64,000 nucleotides of DNA from Thermosulfurimonas dismutans (GTDB taxonomy: Bacteria; Desulfobacterota; Thermodesulfobacteria; Thermodesulfobacteriales; Thermodesulfobacteriaceae), in contig DRMH01000012.1 of the NCBI GenBank assembly GCA_011322625.1, positions 1-64,000 of the forward strand. Reading direction: 5' to 3'. The notes beneath the pieces were generated by a model. It had not been told where the DNA came from and searched no databases. It saw nothing but the letters and a program-made list of their open reading frames with translations. Made by a program: the position numbers and the translations under genes. Shown here piece by piece: positions 48,140 to 57,423 of this stretch; within the stretch, counting starts at the first letter, position 1; every line of letters starts with the position of its first letter.

Positions 48140-48141
48140 GT

Positions 48142-50259
48142 GTGAAGATCCCGGCCCTGGTGTGTCTTATTTTGATCCTGTGGGGTGGTCTGGCGCGTGC
48201 GGCCTGGCGGATCGAGGCCCGAAAACTGACCCTCTACCACCAGCGCCATATAGCCATCGCCGAGGGTCAGGTGGTTATCTCCGGTCGGGGGCTTACCATT
48301 TTTGCCCCCCGGGCCCGTTATGAAATGGAGACCAAACGCCTGTGGCTCTGGGGGCCGGTGAAGATACTCACCCCGCACGGGGACTGGCTCAAGGGAAAAT
48401 GGGCGGTTATAGATCTGCGTTCCGGCGAGGGAGAGATAGAAGGGGCTTATCTCTTCATCAAGAAGGACCGGGTCCAGGTGCGGGCCAAGAGGATGGTCCG
48501 CCTGGGGGAGGACCGCTACGAGGCCTATCAGGCGGTGATTTCCACCTGCGATCTGCGGTGCGAGGAGGCCCCTCCCTGGAGTTTTCACGCCCGGAAGGTG
48601 GAGATCCGGGAGGGAAGGGCCCGGGCCCACTGGGTCTCCTTCTGGGTTAAACGTCTCCCCCTGGCCCTGAGCCCTCTGGTGACCATGGCCATCAAACGGA
48701 AACGTAAAAGCGGTTTCCTGTTCCCCCGTCTGGTTACCGGTTCTCGCTCCGGAGTGGGTGTGGAGGCCCCGCTTTTCCTGGCCCTGCACGATAGCTTCGA
48801 TGCCACCCTCTCTCCCCTCTGGATGAGTCGGCGAGGGGTGCTGTTTTCCGTGGAGGGACGCTGGCGGCTGTCCCGGGATGCGCAGGGGATAATTCGCTAT
48901 CGCTATCTCCACGATCGCCTGGAAGACCGCGATTATAACCACGACGGCATCGTACGCGGCAACACCAGCCGTTACTGGATAACCGCCCGCGTGGATCAGA
49001 GGCTTTCCCCCCGCACCGATCTTCACCTGGACCTGGATCTCCTTTCGGATCGGGATTTTCTGGAGGAGTTCGAGGGAGGGCCCTTCGGATTTTCCGAGAC
49101 CAATCGGGTCTATCTGAAATGGTTCGGCCGGAGCCTGGAGGAAAGGAATCAGCGCTACCGCACCTCCAGGCTCTGGCTGGCCCATCGACGGTTCAATACC
49201 TATCTGGAAGCGGGGGGAGCTTACCGCGACTGGGTGCTTCCCGGCGGGCAGGCCACGGTGCTCTCCCCGCTGGCCGATATATACCTCTTTTCCCTGACCC
49301 GTCCGCTCCGGGGGCCCTTTACCTTCAACCTGGGGGCCGAGGGGACTTACTGGTATCGGGAAGAAGGGTCCAGAGGATGGCGATTTCACCTGGCCCCGGA
49401 GCTGGCCCTTAATCTGCCCCTGGGGCCTCTGGAAAATCGCTTCAGTTATCAGCTCCTTCACACCCGTTACGCCGTGGACTGGGACAACGGCACCACCCGG
49501 GATCTGACCCGAACCCTCTATCAGATCAAGGCCGAAAGCACCCTGGAGTTTTATCGGGTTTATCCCCTGAACCACGGAGACCTGGTGGGTCTGAGACACA
49601 GTCTGCGCCCCTACCTGCGTTATTTTTATCGTCCGCCCAAAAACCAGGAGGATCTGCCCCTCTGGGAGAGTGCCGACCGTCTTCCCCCGGCCCATTACCT
49701 GGAATACGGGGTCCTCCAGTTCCTCACCGCCAAGAGCCGGTCCGGAGGAAAACCGCATTACTGGGATCTCATGCGTTTTAATCTCTATCAACGTTACGAT
49801 TTTCGACGGGAGGCCTCAGCCGGAGAAGAACGACATCCCTTTTCCAATCTCTTTTCCGAACTGGAAGTTCGCTTCCCCTCCCGGCTCAGTTTGCGCTACG
49901 ATCTGGTCTATAATTTCTACGGTCTGGGGCTTACCCGACAGGAACTGAACCTCTCCTGGTCGCGTTTTCTCCTGGATCGGGTCAATGTGGGGTATCAGAG
50001 AGACAAACTCCGGAGGATAAAACAGCTCAATCTTTCCGGACGCAAACGTTTCTGGCATCATTTCATCCTCCACGGGGCCCTTTCTCGCAATCTCATCCGC
50101 CAGGAGACCTCCTCGGCCTCTCTGGGTTTGACCTATGAGGGCTCGTGTTTCAGCCTGGATTTCACCCTGGGGGTGACGCCGGAGGAGACCCGTTTTTCCT
50201 TCTGGGTGAACCTCTACGGGTTGGGAGGCTACGGAAGACAGTTCACCCGGGGGCCGTGA
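48142..50259 (+). CDS. lptD: LPS assembly protein LptD/OstA
   Basis: GTG start, signal peptide, OstA-like N-domain (ARKLTLYHQRHIAIAEGQVVI), long beta-barrel C-domain. Confidence 0.88.
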   Translation: MKIPALVCLILILWGGLARAAWRIEARKLTLYHQRHIAIAEGQVVISGRGLTIFAPRARYEMETKRLWLWGPVKILTPHGDWLKGKWAVIDLRSGEGEIEGAYLFIKKDRVQVRAKRMVRLGEDRYEAYQAVISTCDLRCEEAPPWSFHARKVEIREGRARAHWVSFWVKRLPLALSPLVTMAIKRKRKSGFLFPRLVTGSRSGVGVEAPLFLALHDSFDATLSPLWMSRRGVLFSVEGRWRLSRDAQGIIRYRYLHDRLEDRDYNHDGIVRGNTSRYWITARVDQRLSPRTDLHLDLDLLSDRDFLEEFEGGPFGFSETNRVYLKWFGRSLEERNQRYRTSRLWLAHRRFNTYLEAGGAYRDWVLPGGQATVLSPLADIYLFSLTRPLRGPFTFNLGAEGTYWYREEGSRGWRFHLAPELALNLPLGPLENRFSYQLLHTRYAVDWDNGTTRDLTRTLYQIKAESTLEFYRVYPLNHGDLVGLRHSLRPYLRYFYRPPKNQEDLPLWESADRLPPAHYLEYGVLQFLTAKSRSGGKPHYWDLMRFNLYQRYDFRREASAGEERHPFSNLFSELEVRFPSRLSLRYDLVYNFYGLGLTRQELNLSWSRFLLDRVNVGYQRDKLRRIKQLNLSGRKRFWHHFILHGALSRNLIRQETSSASLGLTYEGSCFSLDFTLGVTPEETRFSFWVNLYGLGGYGRQFTRGP

Positions 50260-50261
50260 GG

Positions 50262-50290
50262 TTGACCACCATATCCGGGCGCAGTAGTCT
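50262..50290 (+). promoter_or_regulatory. Putative nadE promoter TTGACC-17-TAGTCT, 7 nt before ATG
   Basis: Good -35, weak -10, 17-bp spacer. Confidence 0.4.
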
Positions 50291-50297
50291 TTCGGGC

Positions 50298-51992
50298 ATG
50301 AGGATCGCCCTGGCCCAGATCAACCCCACGGTGGGTGATCTGGAAGGTAATCTGGAGAAGATCCTCGCTTACTGGGAAAGGGCCCGGGAGGTCTCGGCGG
50401 ATCTGGTCTGTTTTCCCGAACTGGCCCTGTGCGGTTATCCTCCCCGGGATCTCCTCTACCGGCGGGAGTTCCTTGCCGCGCTGGAGGAGACCCTGCGGAA
50501 ACTGGTCTCCCGGGTGGATCGGCCGGCCCTGGTCCTGGGGCTTCCGGAAAGGAACCAGGGCCCCGGACACCTCCTCTGGAACTCCCTGGTCTTTATTCGC
50601 GAACACCGGATCCTTTATCGCTATCGGAAGGGTTTGATCCCCTATTACGACATCTACGAGGAACCCAGGTATTTTGAAGGAGGCACCGAGCCCGGGCTCC
50701 TTGAATTTTGCGGCCTGCGTCTGGGTTTCACCATCTGCGAGGATATATGGAACGAACCCGGTTTTGTCCCCAAACCCTATGCGCGAGATCCGGTGCGGGA
50801 GCTTTCCGCCTGTCGTCCCCAGGTGACCATCAATCTTTCCGCCAGTCCCTTTCACCTGGGAAAGCTTTCCACCCGGCTGGATCTCCTGGCCCGCAAGATC
50901 AGGCTCCTGGGCACGCCCTTTTTTTATGTCAATCAGGTGGGGGCCCAGGATCACCTCATCTTCGACGGGGCCAGTATGGTCCTTTCCCCGGAGGGGCGTA
51001 TCCTGGCCCAGGCCCGGGATTTCGAGGAGGACCTCATCTGGTACGATCTGGCTACCGGAGAAGGCACCCTGCATCCCGTCTCCAGCCGCCGCTCCGAGGC
51101 CCTGCTTAAGGCCCTGGTCCTGGGGGTGAGGGATTTTTTCCGAAAGGTGGGGGCCCGCGGGGCCCTGATCGGTCTTTCCGGAGGGATAGACTCCTCGGTC
51201 ACCGCAGCCATCGCCGTAAAGGCCCTTTCTCCGGACCGGGTCATCGGGGTGCTGATGCCCTCCTCCTATAATCCCCCGGAAAGCGAGGAGGACGCCCTGC
51301 TTCTGGCCCGCAACCTGGGCATTCGAACCCTCAGGCTCCCCATTTCCGCCCCCTTTTCCGCCTTCCGGGAGGTCCTTTCCGAGGGACTCGGAGAGAAGGT
51401 CTCCGGCCTGGTGGAGGAGAACCTTCAGGCCCGGATCCGCGGAGTCCTCCTTATGGCCCTTTCCAACCATTTTCCCGGATACCTGGTGCTCAATACCGGG
51501 AACAAGAGCGAAATCGCCGTGGGTTACTGTACCCTCTACGGGGATACCTGCGGGGCCCTTTCGGTCCTGGGGGACGTGACCAAGGATCTGGTCTATGAAC
51601 TGGCGCTGGAGATCAATCGCGAAGGGCCGGTAATCCCGGAACGGGTCCTGCGCAAGCCCCCCTCGGCGGAGCTGCGACCGGATCAGAAAGACGAGGACGA
51701 TCTCCCCCCTTATTACCTGGTGAACAACGTGGTGCGCGCCTATGTGGAGCGGGGACTTTCTCCGGAGGAGATTATAAGGCTGGGGATCCCGGAGAGGGTG
51801 GTCAGGGAGGTACTCGGAAGATTGCGTCGGGCGGAATTCAAACGCTGGCAGTTGCCTCCCACCCTGCGGGTAAGTCCCCAGGCCTTCGGTTACGGATGGC
51901 GCTATCCCATTGCCCACGGTTTCCCCCTGGAAAATCCGGAAAGGCTTTACCGATCCGGGGAACCGGAGAAAAAGACGCCGAGCGAGGGATGA
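50298..51992 (+). CDS. nadE: Glutamine-dependent NAD+ synthetase
   Basis: MRIALAQINPTVGDLEGN amidase domain; IGLSGGIDSSVTAAIAVKAL; LNTGNKSEIAVGYCTLYGD; start trimmed to 50298. Confidence 0.95.
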   Translation: MRIALAQINPTVGDLEGNLEKILAYWERAREVSADLVCFPELALCGYPPRDLLYRREFLAALEETLRKLVSRVDRPALVLGLPERNQGPGHLLWNSLVFIREHRILYRYRKGLIPYYDIYEEPRYFEGGTEPGLLEFCGLRLGFTICEDIWNEPGFVPKPYARDPVRELSACRPQVTINLSASPFHLGKLSTRLDLLARKIRLLGTPFFYVNQVGAQDHLIFDGASMVLSPEGRILAQARDFEEDLIWYDLATGEGTLHPVSSRRSEALLKALVLGVRDFFRKVGARGALIGLSGGIDSSVTAAIAVKALSPDRVIGVLMPSSYNPPESEEDALLLARNLGIRTLRLPISAPFSAFREVLSEGLGEKVSGLVEENLQARIRGVLLMALSNHFPGYLVLNTGNKSEIAVGYCTLYGDTCGALSVLGDVTKDLVYELALEINREGPVIPERVLRKPPSAELRPDQKDEDDLPPYYLVNNVVRAYVERGLSPEEIIRLGIPERVVREVLGRLRRAEFKRWQLPPTLRVSPQAFGYGWRYPIAHGFPLENPERLYRSGEPEKKTPSEG

Positions 51993-52504
51993 AGGGTTAT
52001 ATCCAGGTCTATACCGGGGAAGGAAAAGGGAAGACCACCGCTGCTCTGGGGCTGGCCCTGCGGGCCCTGGGGGCCGGGCTTCGGGTGGCCCTGATCCAGT
52101 TCCTCAAAAAGGGGGAGTACAGCGAGATTCGGGCCCTGACCAATTTCGGTCCCTGGGTGGAGGTCTGGCAGTTTCATTCCGGGGGGTTCGTGCGCGGGGA
52201 ACCGGATGAGGCCGTAAAAGAGGCGGTGGCCCTGGGATGGGACAAGGCCCGAAGGATCATCCTCTCCGGGGATTTCGAGGTGGGGATCCTGGACGAGATC
52301 AATCTGGTCCTGCACCTGGGCCTGATCCCGGTCTCCGAGGTGCTCGAGGTCCTTTCCTCCCGTCCGGAAGGGGTGGAGGTGGTGCTTACCGGGCGTTACG
52401 CCCCCCGGGCCCTGATCGAGGCCGCGGATCTGGTTACGGAGATGCGCAAGGTGAAACATTATTACGATCGGGGGGTGCCGGCCCGGAAGGGGATCGAAAA
52501 ATGA
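51989..52504 (+). CDS. Cob(I)alamin adenosyltransferase (CobO/BtuR type)
   Basis: GYIQVYTGEGKGKTTAALGLALRALGAGLRV; VLTGRYAP; VTEMRKVKHYYDRGVPARKGIE. Confidence 0.93.
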   Translation: MKGYIQVYTGEGKGKTTAALGLALRALGAGLRVALIQFLKKGEYSEIRALTNFGPWVEVWQFHSGGFVRGEPDEAVKEAVALGWDKARRIILSGDFEVGILDEINLVLHLGLIPVSEVLEVLSSRPEGVEVVLTGRYAPRALIEAADLVTEMRKVKHYYDRGVPARKGIEK

Positions 52505-53104
52505 TTACCTGAGCACCTCTCGATAGGTAAGGGCCCGTTTCAGGGTCAGGGGGTCGGCGTAACGTACCTCCATCCCCAGGGCCAGGCCACAGGCCAGACG
52601 GGTAACCCGCACCGGATAGTCCTTGAGCAACTCCAGGATATAAGCCGAGGTGGCCTCCCCGGCTGCGGTGGGAGAGAGGCCCAGCAGAACCTCCCGGATT
52701 CCGTTCTGTTTTATCCGGCTCAGGAGTTCCGGAAGGCGCAGTTCCTCCGGCCCCAGCCCGTCCCGGGGCGAAAGCAGCCCGTGGAGAACGTGATAACGCC
52801 CGCGGAAGACCCCGGCGGATTCGATCACCGCGAGCGCCGCCGGGTCTTCCACCACACACAGTACCGAAGGGTCTCGCTGCGGGTCCTGACACAGGGAACA
52901 CAGGTCCTCTTCGGTGAAGTTTCCGCATTCCCGACACAACCTGATGCGGGGAAGTTCCCCCAGGGCCCGGGATAGTTCCTCGGCCCGTTCAGGATGTGAG
53001 ACCAGGTAAAGGGCCAGCCGGGTGGCACTTTTTTCTCCCAGCCCGGGCAGAAGGGCGAGAGCCCGAATGGCCCGTTTTAGGGCTTCGGGAAATCCGGCTT
53101 CCAT
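52505..53104 (-). CDS. recR: Recombination protein RecR
   Basis: LPGLGEKSATRLALYLV; CRECGNFTEEDLCSLCQDPQRD; TOPRIM. Confidence 0.95.
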   Translation of the reverse strand: MEAGFPEALKRAIRALALLPGLGEKSATRLALYLVSHPERAEELSRALGELPRIRLCRECGNFTEEDLCSLCQDPQRDPSVLCVVEDPAALAVIESAGVFRGRYHVLHGLLSPRDGLGPEELRLPELLSRIKQNGIREVLLGLSPTAAGEATSAYILELLKDYPVRVTRLACGLALGMEVRYADPLTLKRALTYREVLR

Positions 53105-53107
53105 TCC

Positions 53108-53431
53108 CTACATGCCGAAAAGTCCCGGGATTTTGAGCCCGCCCGTGATCTTGGCCATTTCCTCCTGTACCATTTCCTGGGAGCGCCTCAGGGCTTCGTT
53201 TACCGCCGCCACGATCAGATCTTCCAGCATCTCCCGATCTCCGGCTTCAAAAACCTCGGGGTCGATCTTTATCGAGACCACCTCCTGGCGTCCGTTGACC
53301 ACCGCGGTGACCATTCCGCCCCCGGCGCTGGCCGAAACGGTGCGCTCCGCCAGCGTTTCCTGCAGTTCCGCCATCTTTTTCTGAATCTTCTGTACCTGTT
53401 TCATGAGCTGTTGCATCTGCGGTGGAAGCAT
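53108..53431 (-). CDS. YbaB/EbfC nucleoid-associated protein
   Basis: QVQKIQKKMAELQETLAERTVSASAGGGMVTAVVNGRQEVVSIKIDPEV; next to recR and dnaX. Confidence 0.93.
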   Translation of the reverse strand: MLPPQMQQLMKQVQKIQKKMAELQETLAERTVSASAGGGMVTAVVNGRQEVVSIKIDPEVFEAGDREMLEDLIVAAVNEALRRSQEMVQEEMAKITGGLKIPGLFGM

Positions 53432-53435
53432 AGGT

Positions 53436-54953
53436 TCACTCCTCTGTTCGGGGTTTTACCCAGGCCACCTTACCTCCGAAAATGGCCAGGGCTTCTTTTA
53501 CCTCGGGTCTTTCGAGAAGCCTTTCCTTGAGGTTCTGCCCCGGGCTCTCCTCCACCCGGATTTCCAGGATCTTTCCGGTGCGGGTAAAAAAGTATCCGCT
53601 GAGCTCCTCCTGGAGATCCCGATCCTCAAGCAGGGTCCCCCGGGGGACTTTCAGCACCAGATGTTCCCCCTCTCTTTCCGGGGGGGAGAGGGAGGCCAGC
53701 AGGGCCGCAAAACGGGGTTTTTCCTTGCGGGCCTGAGCCAGGAATTCCTCCCAGGAGGTATCCGTTTCCGGCTTCGAGGGTTCCCTGGTCACGGTCTCCG
53801 CAGCCGGGGGGCCCTCCGGGGTCTTCTGATAAAGCTCCTCCAGTTTGCGCAAGATCTCCCTCAGGGAGGCCAGTTTCCCGATTTCACAGAGCCGGGCCAG
53901 ATGGAGTTCAAAGCTTAGGTGGGGATAGGCACTGCGTTTCAGGGCCTCGGTGCCCCGAAGAAGATGCTGGAAGAGGAGGAGGGCCTCCTCGGGTTCCACC
54001 TCCATGGATAGGGCTCGCAGGGTGGCGATTTCGGCCGGAGAGAGTTCCTCCGCCGGCCCCTTTCGGCTTACCTTGAAGGCCAGGAGATGCCGGAAGAATT
54101 CGGTAAGACTTTCCGAAAGATAGACCAGATCCACCCCCTGACGATAGGCCTCCTCGGAGAGGGCCAGAACCTCGGCCAGGTCCCGATTGATGATGGCCCG
54201 GGCCAGTTTTTCCACCAGTTCCCTTTCGGCCAGACCGAAGGCCTCAAGAAGCTCCTCCCGGGTGCGAACTCCGTAAGCCAGGGCCTGGTCGAGCAGAGAA
54301 AGGGCATCCCGCAGGCTGCCCTCGGCCTCCCGGGCCATGATCAGCAGGGCGTCTTCCTCTATCTGGACCCCTTCCCGCCGGGCTATGTCCTGGAGATGTT
54401 CCACCAGCACCGCCGGGGGAATACGCCGGAAGTCGTAGCGCTGACACCGGGAGAGGATGGTCACCGGTAGCCGGTGGGGTTCGGTGGTGGCCAGGATGAA
54501 ATAGACATGCGGAGGAGGTTCCTCCAGGGACTTGAGCAGGGCGTTGGCCGCCTCACGGGTGAGCATGTGGGCCTCGTCGATGATGTAAATCTTGGCTCTC
54601 CCCCGGGCCGGAGCGAACTTGAGATTCTCGCGCAATTCCCTTACCTCATCGATACCCCGGTTGGAGGCCGCGTCGATTTCGATCACGTCCAGGGACCGGC
54701 CCGCGGTGATTTCCTCACAGGACAGACACCGATTGCACGGCTCCGCCGGATCGTTTCCTTCACAATTCAGGGCCTTGGCCACGATCCGGGCCACGGTGGT
54801 CTTTCCGACCCCTCTTATTCCGCAGAAGAGAAGGGCATGGGCCAGACGCCCCTGGCGCAGGGCGTTCTGGAGGGTGCGCACCACGTGAGGCTGCCCCACC
54901 ACCTCGGCGAAACGCTGGGGCCGATATTTCCGTGCCAGGACCAGATAGGCCAT
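53436..54953 (-). CDS. dnaX: DNA polymerase III subunit gamma/tau
   Basis: LARKYRPQRFAEVVGQPHVVRTLQNAL; HALLFCGIRGVGKTTVARI; IYIIDEAHMLTREAANALLKSLEEPP. Confidence 0.95.
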   Translation of the reverse strand: MAYLVLARKYRPQRFAEVVGQPHVVRTLQNALRQGRLAHALLFCGIRGVGKTTVARIVAKALNCEGNDPAEPCNRCLSCEEITAGRSLDVIEIDAASNRGIDEVRELRENLKFAPARGRAKIYIIDEAHMLTREAANALLKSLEEPPPHVYFILATTEPHRLPVTILSRCQRYDFRRIPPAVLVEHLQDIARREGVQIEEDALLIMAREAEGSLRDALSLLDQALAYGVRTREELLEAFGLAERELVEKLARAIINRDLAEVLALSEEAYRQGVDLVYLSESLTEFFRHLLAFKVSRKGPAEELSPAEIATLRALSMEVEPEEALLLFQHLLRGTEALKRSAYPHLSFELHLARLCEIGKLASLREILRKLEELYQKTPEGPPAAETVTREPSKPETDTSWEEFLAQARKEKPRFAALLASLSPPEREGEHLVLKVPRGTLLEDRDLQEELSGYFFTRTGKILEIRVEESPGQNLKERLLERPEVKEALAIFGGKVAWVKPRTEE

Positions 54954-54963
54954 TTCTTAGAGA

Positions 54964-54992
54964 ACTATAGCGCCTTTCGGTCCGGATAAAAA
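54964..54992 (-). promoter_or_regulatory. Putative dnaX promoter, -10 TATAGT 10 nt before ATG; candidate -35 TTTTTA overlaps the terminator T-run
   Basis: Minus-strand reading; no SD. Confidence 0.4.
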
Positions 54993-55026
54993 GGGGCCGG
55001 AGATTCGGCTCCGGGTTCGGATCCCC
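54986..55026 (-). terminator. Terminator-like hairpin on minus strand: GGGG...CCGGAG/CTCCGG...CCCC then TTTTTAT, just upstream of dnaX promoter
   Basis: Inner arms 54997-55002/55009-55014; outer G4/C4; A-run 54988-54992 on + strand. Confidence 0.5.
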
Positions 55027-55084
55027 TTTCACACCCCGAGGGGTAGTGGAAAGCAGACCCCGGAAAAGGGGGTAAAATGATCGG

Positions 55085-56515
55085 GTGATGGGAAAGGCCC
55101 TGGCCTTTGTGGGAACCATGTCCTCGGTGGGAAAGAGCCTGCTTGCGGCCCTGGCCTGCCGGTATTTTTCCCGCCGGGGGCTTCGGGTCTGGCCCTTTAA
55201 GGCCCAGAACATGAGTCTTAACGCCCTGGCCACCGAGGAAGGGGAGATGGCCTGGGCCCAGGCCTATCAGGCCTTGGCTGCCGGGCGCCGGCCCTCGGTG
55301 CGCATGAATCCCCTGCTGCTCAAGCCCCTGGCCGAACGTCGGGCCGAGATTATCTTCCTGGGGCGCCCGGAAGGGGTTCTCCCCGCCGGAGAATTCCGCG
55401 CGTTTCGCCGGCGCTACCGGGAACGCGTTTTCTCGGTGTTCGAGGAGGTGCTTTCCGCCAACGATCTGGTCATCGTGGAAGGGGCCGGAGGGCTGGCGGA
55501 ATTGAATCTCCTGGACGGGGATCTGGCCAACTACGAGCTTCTGCGCACCTTCCGGGTTCCTTACGTCCTGATCGGAGACATCGATCGGGGAGGCATCTTT
55601 CCCCAGATCTGGGGGACCTACGCCCTCCTTCCCGAGCTCCGTGAACAATCGCTGGGTTTTGTGGTGAACAAGTTCCGGGGAGATCCCGGGCTTTTTGAGG
55701 AGGGAATGGAGCTTCTTGCCCGGCGCACCGGCAAACCGGCCCTGGGTCTCCTTCCCTATCTTCCGGATCATTTCCTGGAAGAGGACAGCGCTTCCCTGCC
55801 CCTTTCCGCCGGGTTCAGGAAAGGGGAAGCCCTCCGGATAGCGGTCCTGGCCTATCCCTATCTCTCCAACTTTCTGGATTTCGATCCCCTGCGCCAGGAA
55901 GAGGAGGTGGAGGTGGTGTTTACCCGGGACCCCAGGACTCTCGCCGAGGCCCATCTGGTGATCCTCCCGGGGTCCCGCAATGTGGGCCAGAGCCTGAGAT
56001 GGATAAGGGAACAGGGGCTTGAGGATCTCCTGCGGGAAAAGGCCCGCCGGGGTTTTCTGTTCGGTCTCTGCGGAGGTTTCCAGATCCTGGGAGAGGTTCT
56101 GGAGGACCCCGAAGGCCTGGAATTCGGGGGTCGGCTGGAGGGGCTGGGGATCCTTCCTCATCGGACCCTGTTCCGCCGACCCAAACGGGCCGGAAGGCTG
56201 GAAGACCGCCCGGGGTTTCCCTTCTGGTCCGAACCCCTCTCGGGGTTTGAAATTCGCTACGGAAGGAGTTTTCTCGGCCAGAGAGAGATCGTGAGCCTGG
56301 CCTCGGAACGGGTGTTCGGCACCTACCTTCACGGGATCTTCTTTCAGGATCGCTTCCGGCACTCCTTCCTGGCCTATCTGCGTAAGACCCTCGGTCTGCC
56401 GGCCGCCCCTCCTGTTTCCTATCAGAAAAGGGTGGAGGGGCTTCTGGACCGGGTCCTGGCCCGACCGGAATGGGCGGCCTTTTTCCGGCGCCTGGAAGAT
56501 CTCTGGCTGGGCTAG
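55085..56515 (+). CDS. cobQ: Cobyric acid synthase CobQ-like
   Basis: FVGTMSSVGKSLLAALACRYFSRRG; FKAQNMSLNALAT; VVEGAGGLAELNLLDGDLANYEL; LCGGFQILGEVLEDP (GTG 55085 or ATG 55088). Confidence 0.92.
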   Translation: MMGKALAFVGTMSSVGKSLLAALACRYFSRRGLRVWPFKAQNMSLNALATEEGEMAWAQAYQALAAGRRPSVRMNPLLLKPLAERRAEIIFLGRPEGVLPAGEFRAFRRRYRERVFSVFEEVLSANDLVIVEGAGGLAELNLLDGDLANYELLRTFRVPYVLIGDIDRGGIFPQIWGTYALLPELREQSLGFVVNKFRGDPGLFEEGMELLARRTGKPALGLLPYLPDHFLEEDSASLPLSAGFRKGEALRIAVLAYPYLSNFLDFDPLRQEEEVEVVFTRDPRTLAEAHLVILPGSRNVGQSLRWIREQGLEDLLREKARRGFLFGLCGGFQILGEVLEDPEGLEFGGRLEGLGILPHRTLFRRPKRAGRLEDRPGFPFWSEPLSGFEIRYGRSFLGQREIVSLASERVFGTYLHGIFFQDRFRHSFLAYLRKTLGLPAAPPVSYQKRVEGLLDRVLARPEWAAFFRRLEDLWLG

Positions 56516-57324
56516 AGACGGTGGAGAAAATACACCCGGGTCTTTCCGGAGGGATTCTGGGGGAGGGAAGGGGGAAGCTCAAGAAGCTCGCGGGTGGAAA
56601 GTGGATAGAGCCATTCCGTAACCTCCAGACCGGGACCGAGGGAGCGGGAACCCATCTTCTGAGGGGCTAGATCGGCCCACTCCTCCAGTAGGGCCGGTTG
56701 ATCTACGATCAGGGTTTCCGGCAGTTCGGAAAGTACCGGCAGGAGTTTCTTCCAGGCCCTCAATCTCTCCGTAAGGGCCGGTAGTTCCCAGTGGGGCTCC
56801 CGGACCTCGGTGACCCAACGGGGAAAGCGCACCTCGATGATGTCCCCCACGATCATGCGGGAGAGAAAACGGCTTTTCTCCTCCAGACGTTTGAGTTCCT
56901 CGTCCAGACTTTCCAGTTTGTGGTCCAGTCTTTCCGCCAGGGCCAGGATTATCCGGGCGGAAAGCACCGGATCGTCTTCCCTCTGGTCTTCTCCCCGGAG
57001 GGCGCGTTTGATTTCCGAAACGCTTTCCTCGAGAGGCCCGGGGCTCCCTTTAAAGAGGGCTACATTTTCCGGATAACGCATAAGGAGCCCCCATTCTTCG
57101 TAGCCCTGGATGAGATCCAGAAAGGTTTTGAGTCGTTCGCCCAGAGGGGGAGGGGTGAGAAAACGGACCCGCCCCTCCTGGTTCAGTTCCCGGGCGAGGC
57201 CCTCCGGGGGATATTCAGCCGGACGTAACAGGACCAGTTGTTCCACCGTCTGGAGAGCGGCTTCGGCCAGATCCCTCCGAAGATAGGTTTGCGGATAGAG
57301 CAGAGCCTCCACGCCTGAAAGCAT
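56512..57324 (-). CDS. Conserved-looking hypothetical protein, 270 aa (only the 3' part of track ORF 56512-58284)
   Basis: MLSGVEALLYPQTYLRRDLAEAALQTVEQLVLLRPAEYP...; convergent to cobQ; the upstream extension is antisense to the antiporter gene. Confidence 0.65.
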   Translation of the reverse strand: MLSGVEALLYPQTYLRRDLAEAALQTVEQLVLLRPAEYPPEGLARELNQEGRVRFLTPPPLGERLKTFLDLIQGYEEWGLLMRYPENVALFKGSPGPLEESVSEIKRALRGEDQREDDPVLSARIILALAERLDHKLESLDEELKRLEEKSRFLSRMIVGDIIEVRFPRWVTEVREPHWELPALTERLRAWKKLLPVLSELPETLIVDQPALLEEWADLAPQKMGSRSLGPGLEVTEWLYPLSTRELLELPPSLPQNPSGKTRVYFLHRL

Positions 57325-57423
57325 AGCTTTTTCCTGGTTTCGGTCAAGCCCCGGACCGGAGATTCCGAGAGGCGGGAGAAAAAGGGTTACCCGGGGGGTA
57401 CTTTCGGTAATAAACTCTAAAAC

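Noticed and set aside
48107-48141. TTGACA upstream of lptD as another leaderless promoter
   Set aside because: Geometry to GTG 48142 fits 17+6, but the hexamer at the -10 position (GAAAGG) is too poor.
53436-54953. Programmed frameshift in dnaX producing gamma
   Set aside because: No A-AAA-AAG type slippery run found in the gene; a single frame gives full tau-like protein.
55021-55084. Possible cobalamin riboswitch upstream of cobQ
   Set aside because: Too short and no recognisable B12-box core; the hairpins there fit a minus-strand terminator better.
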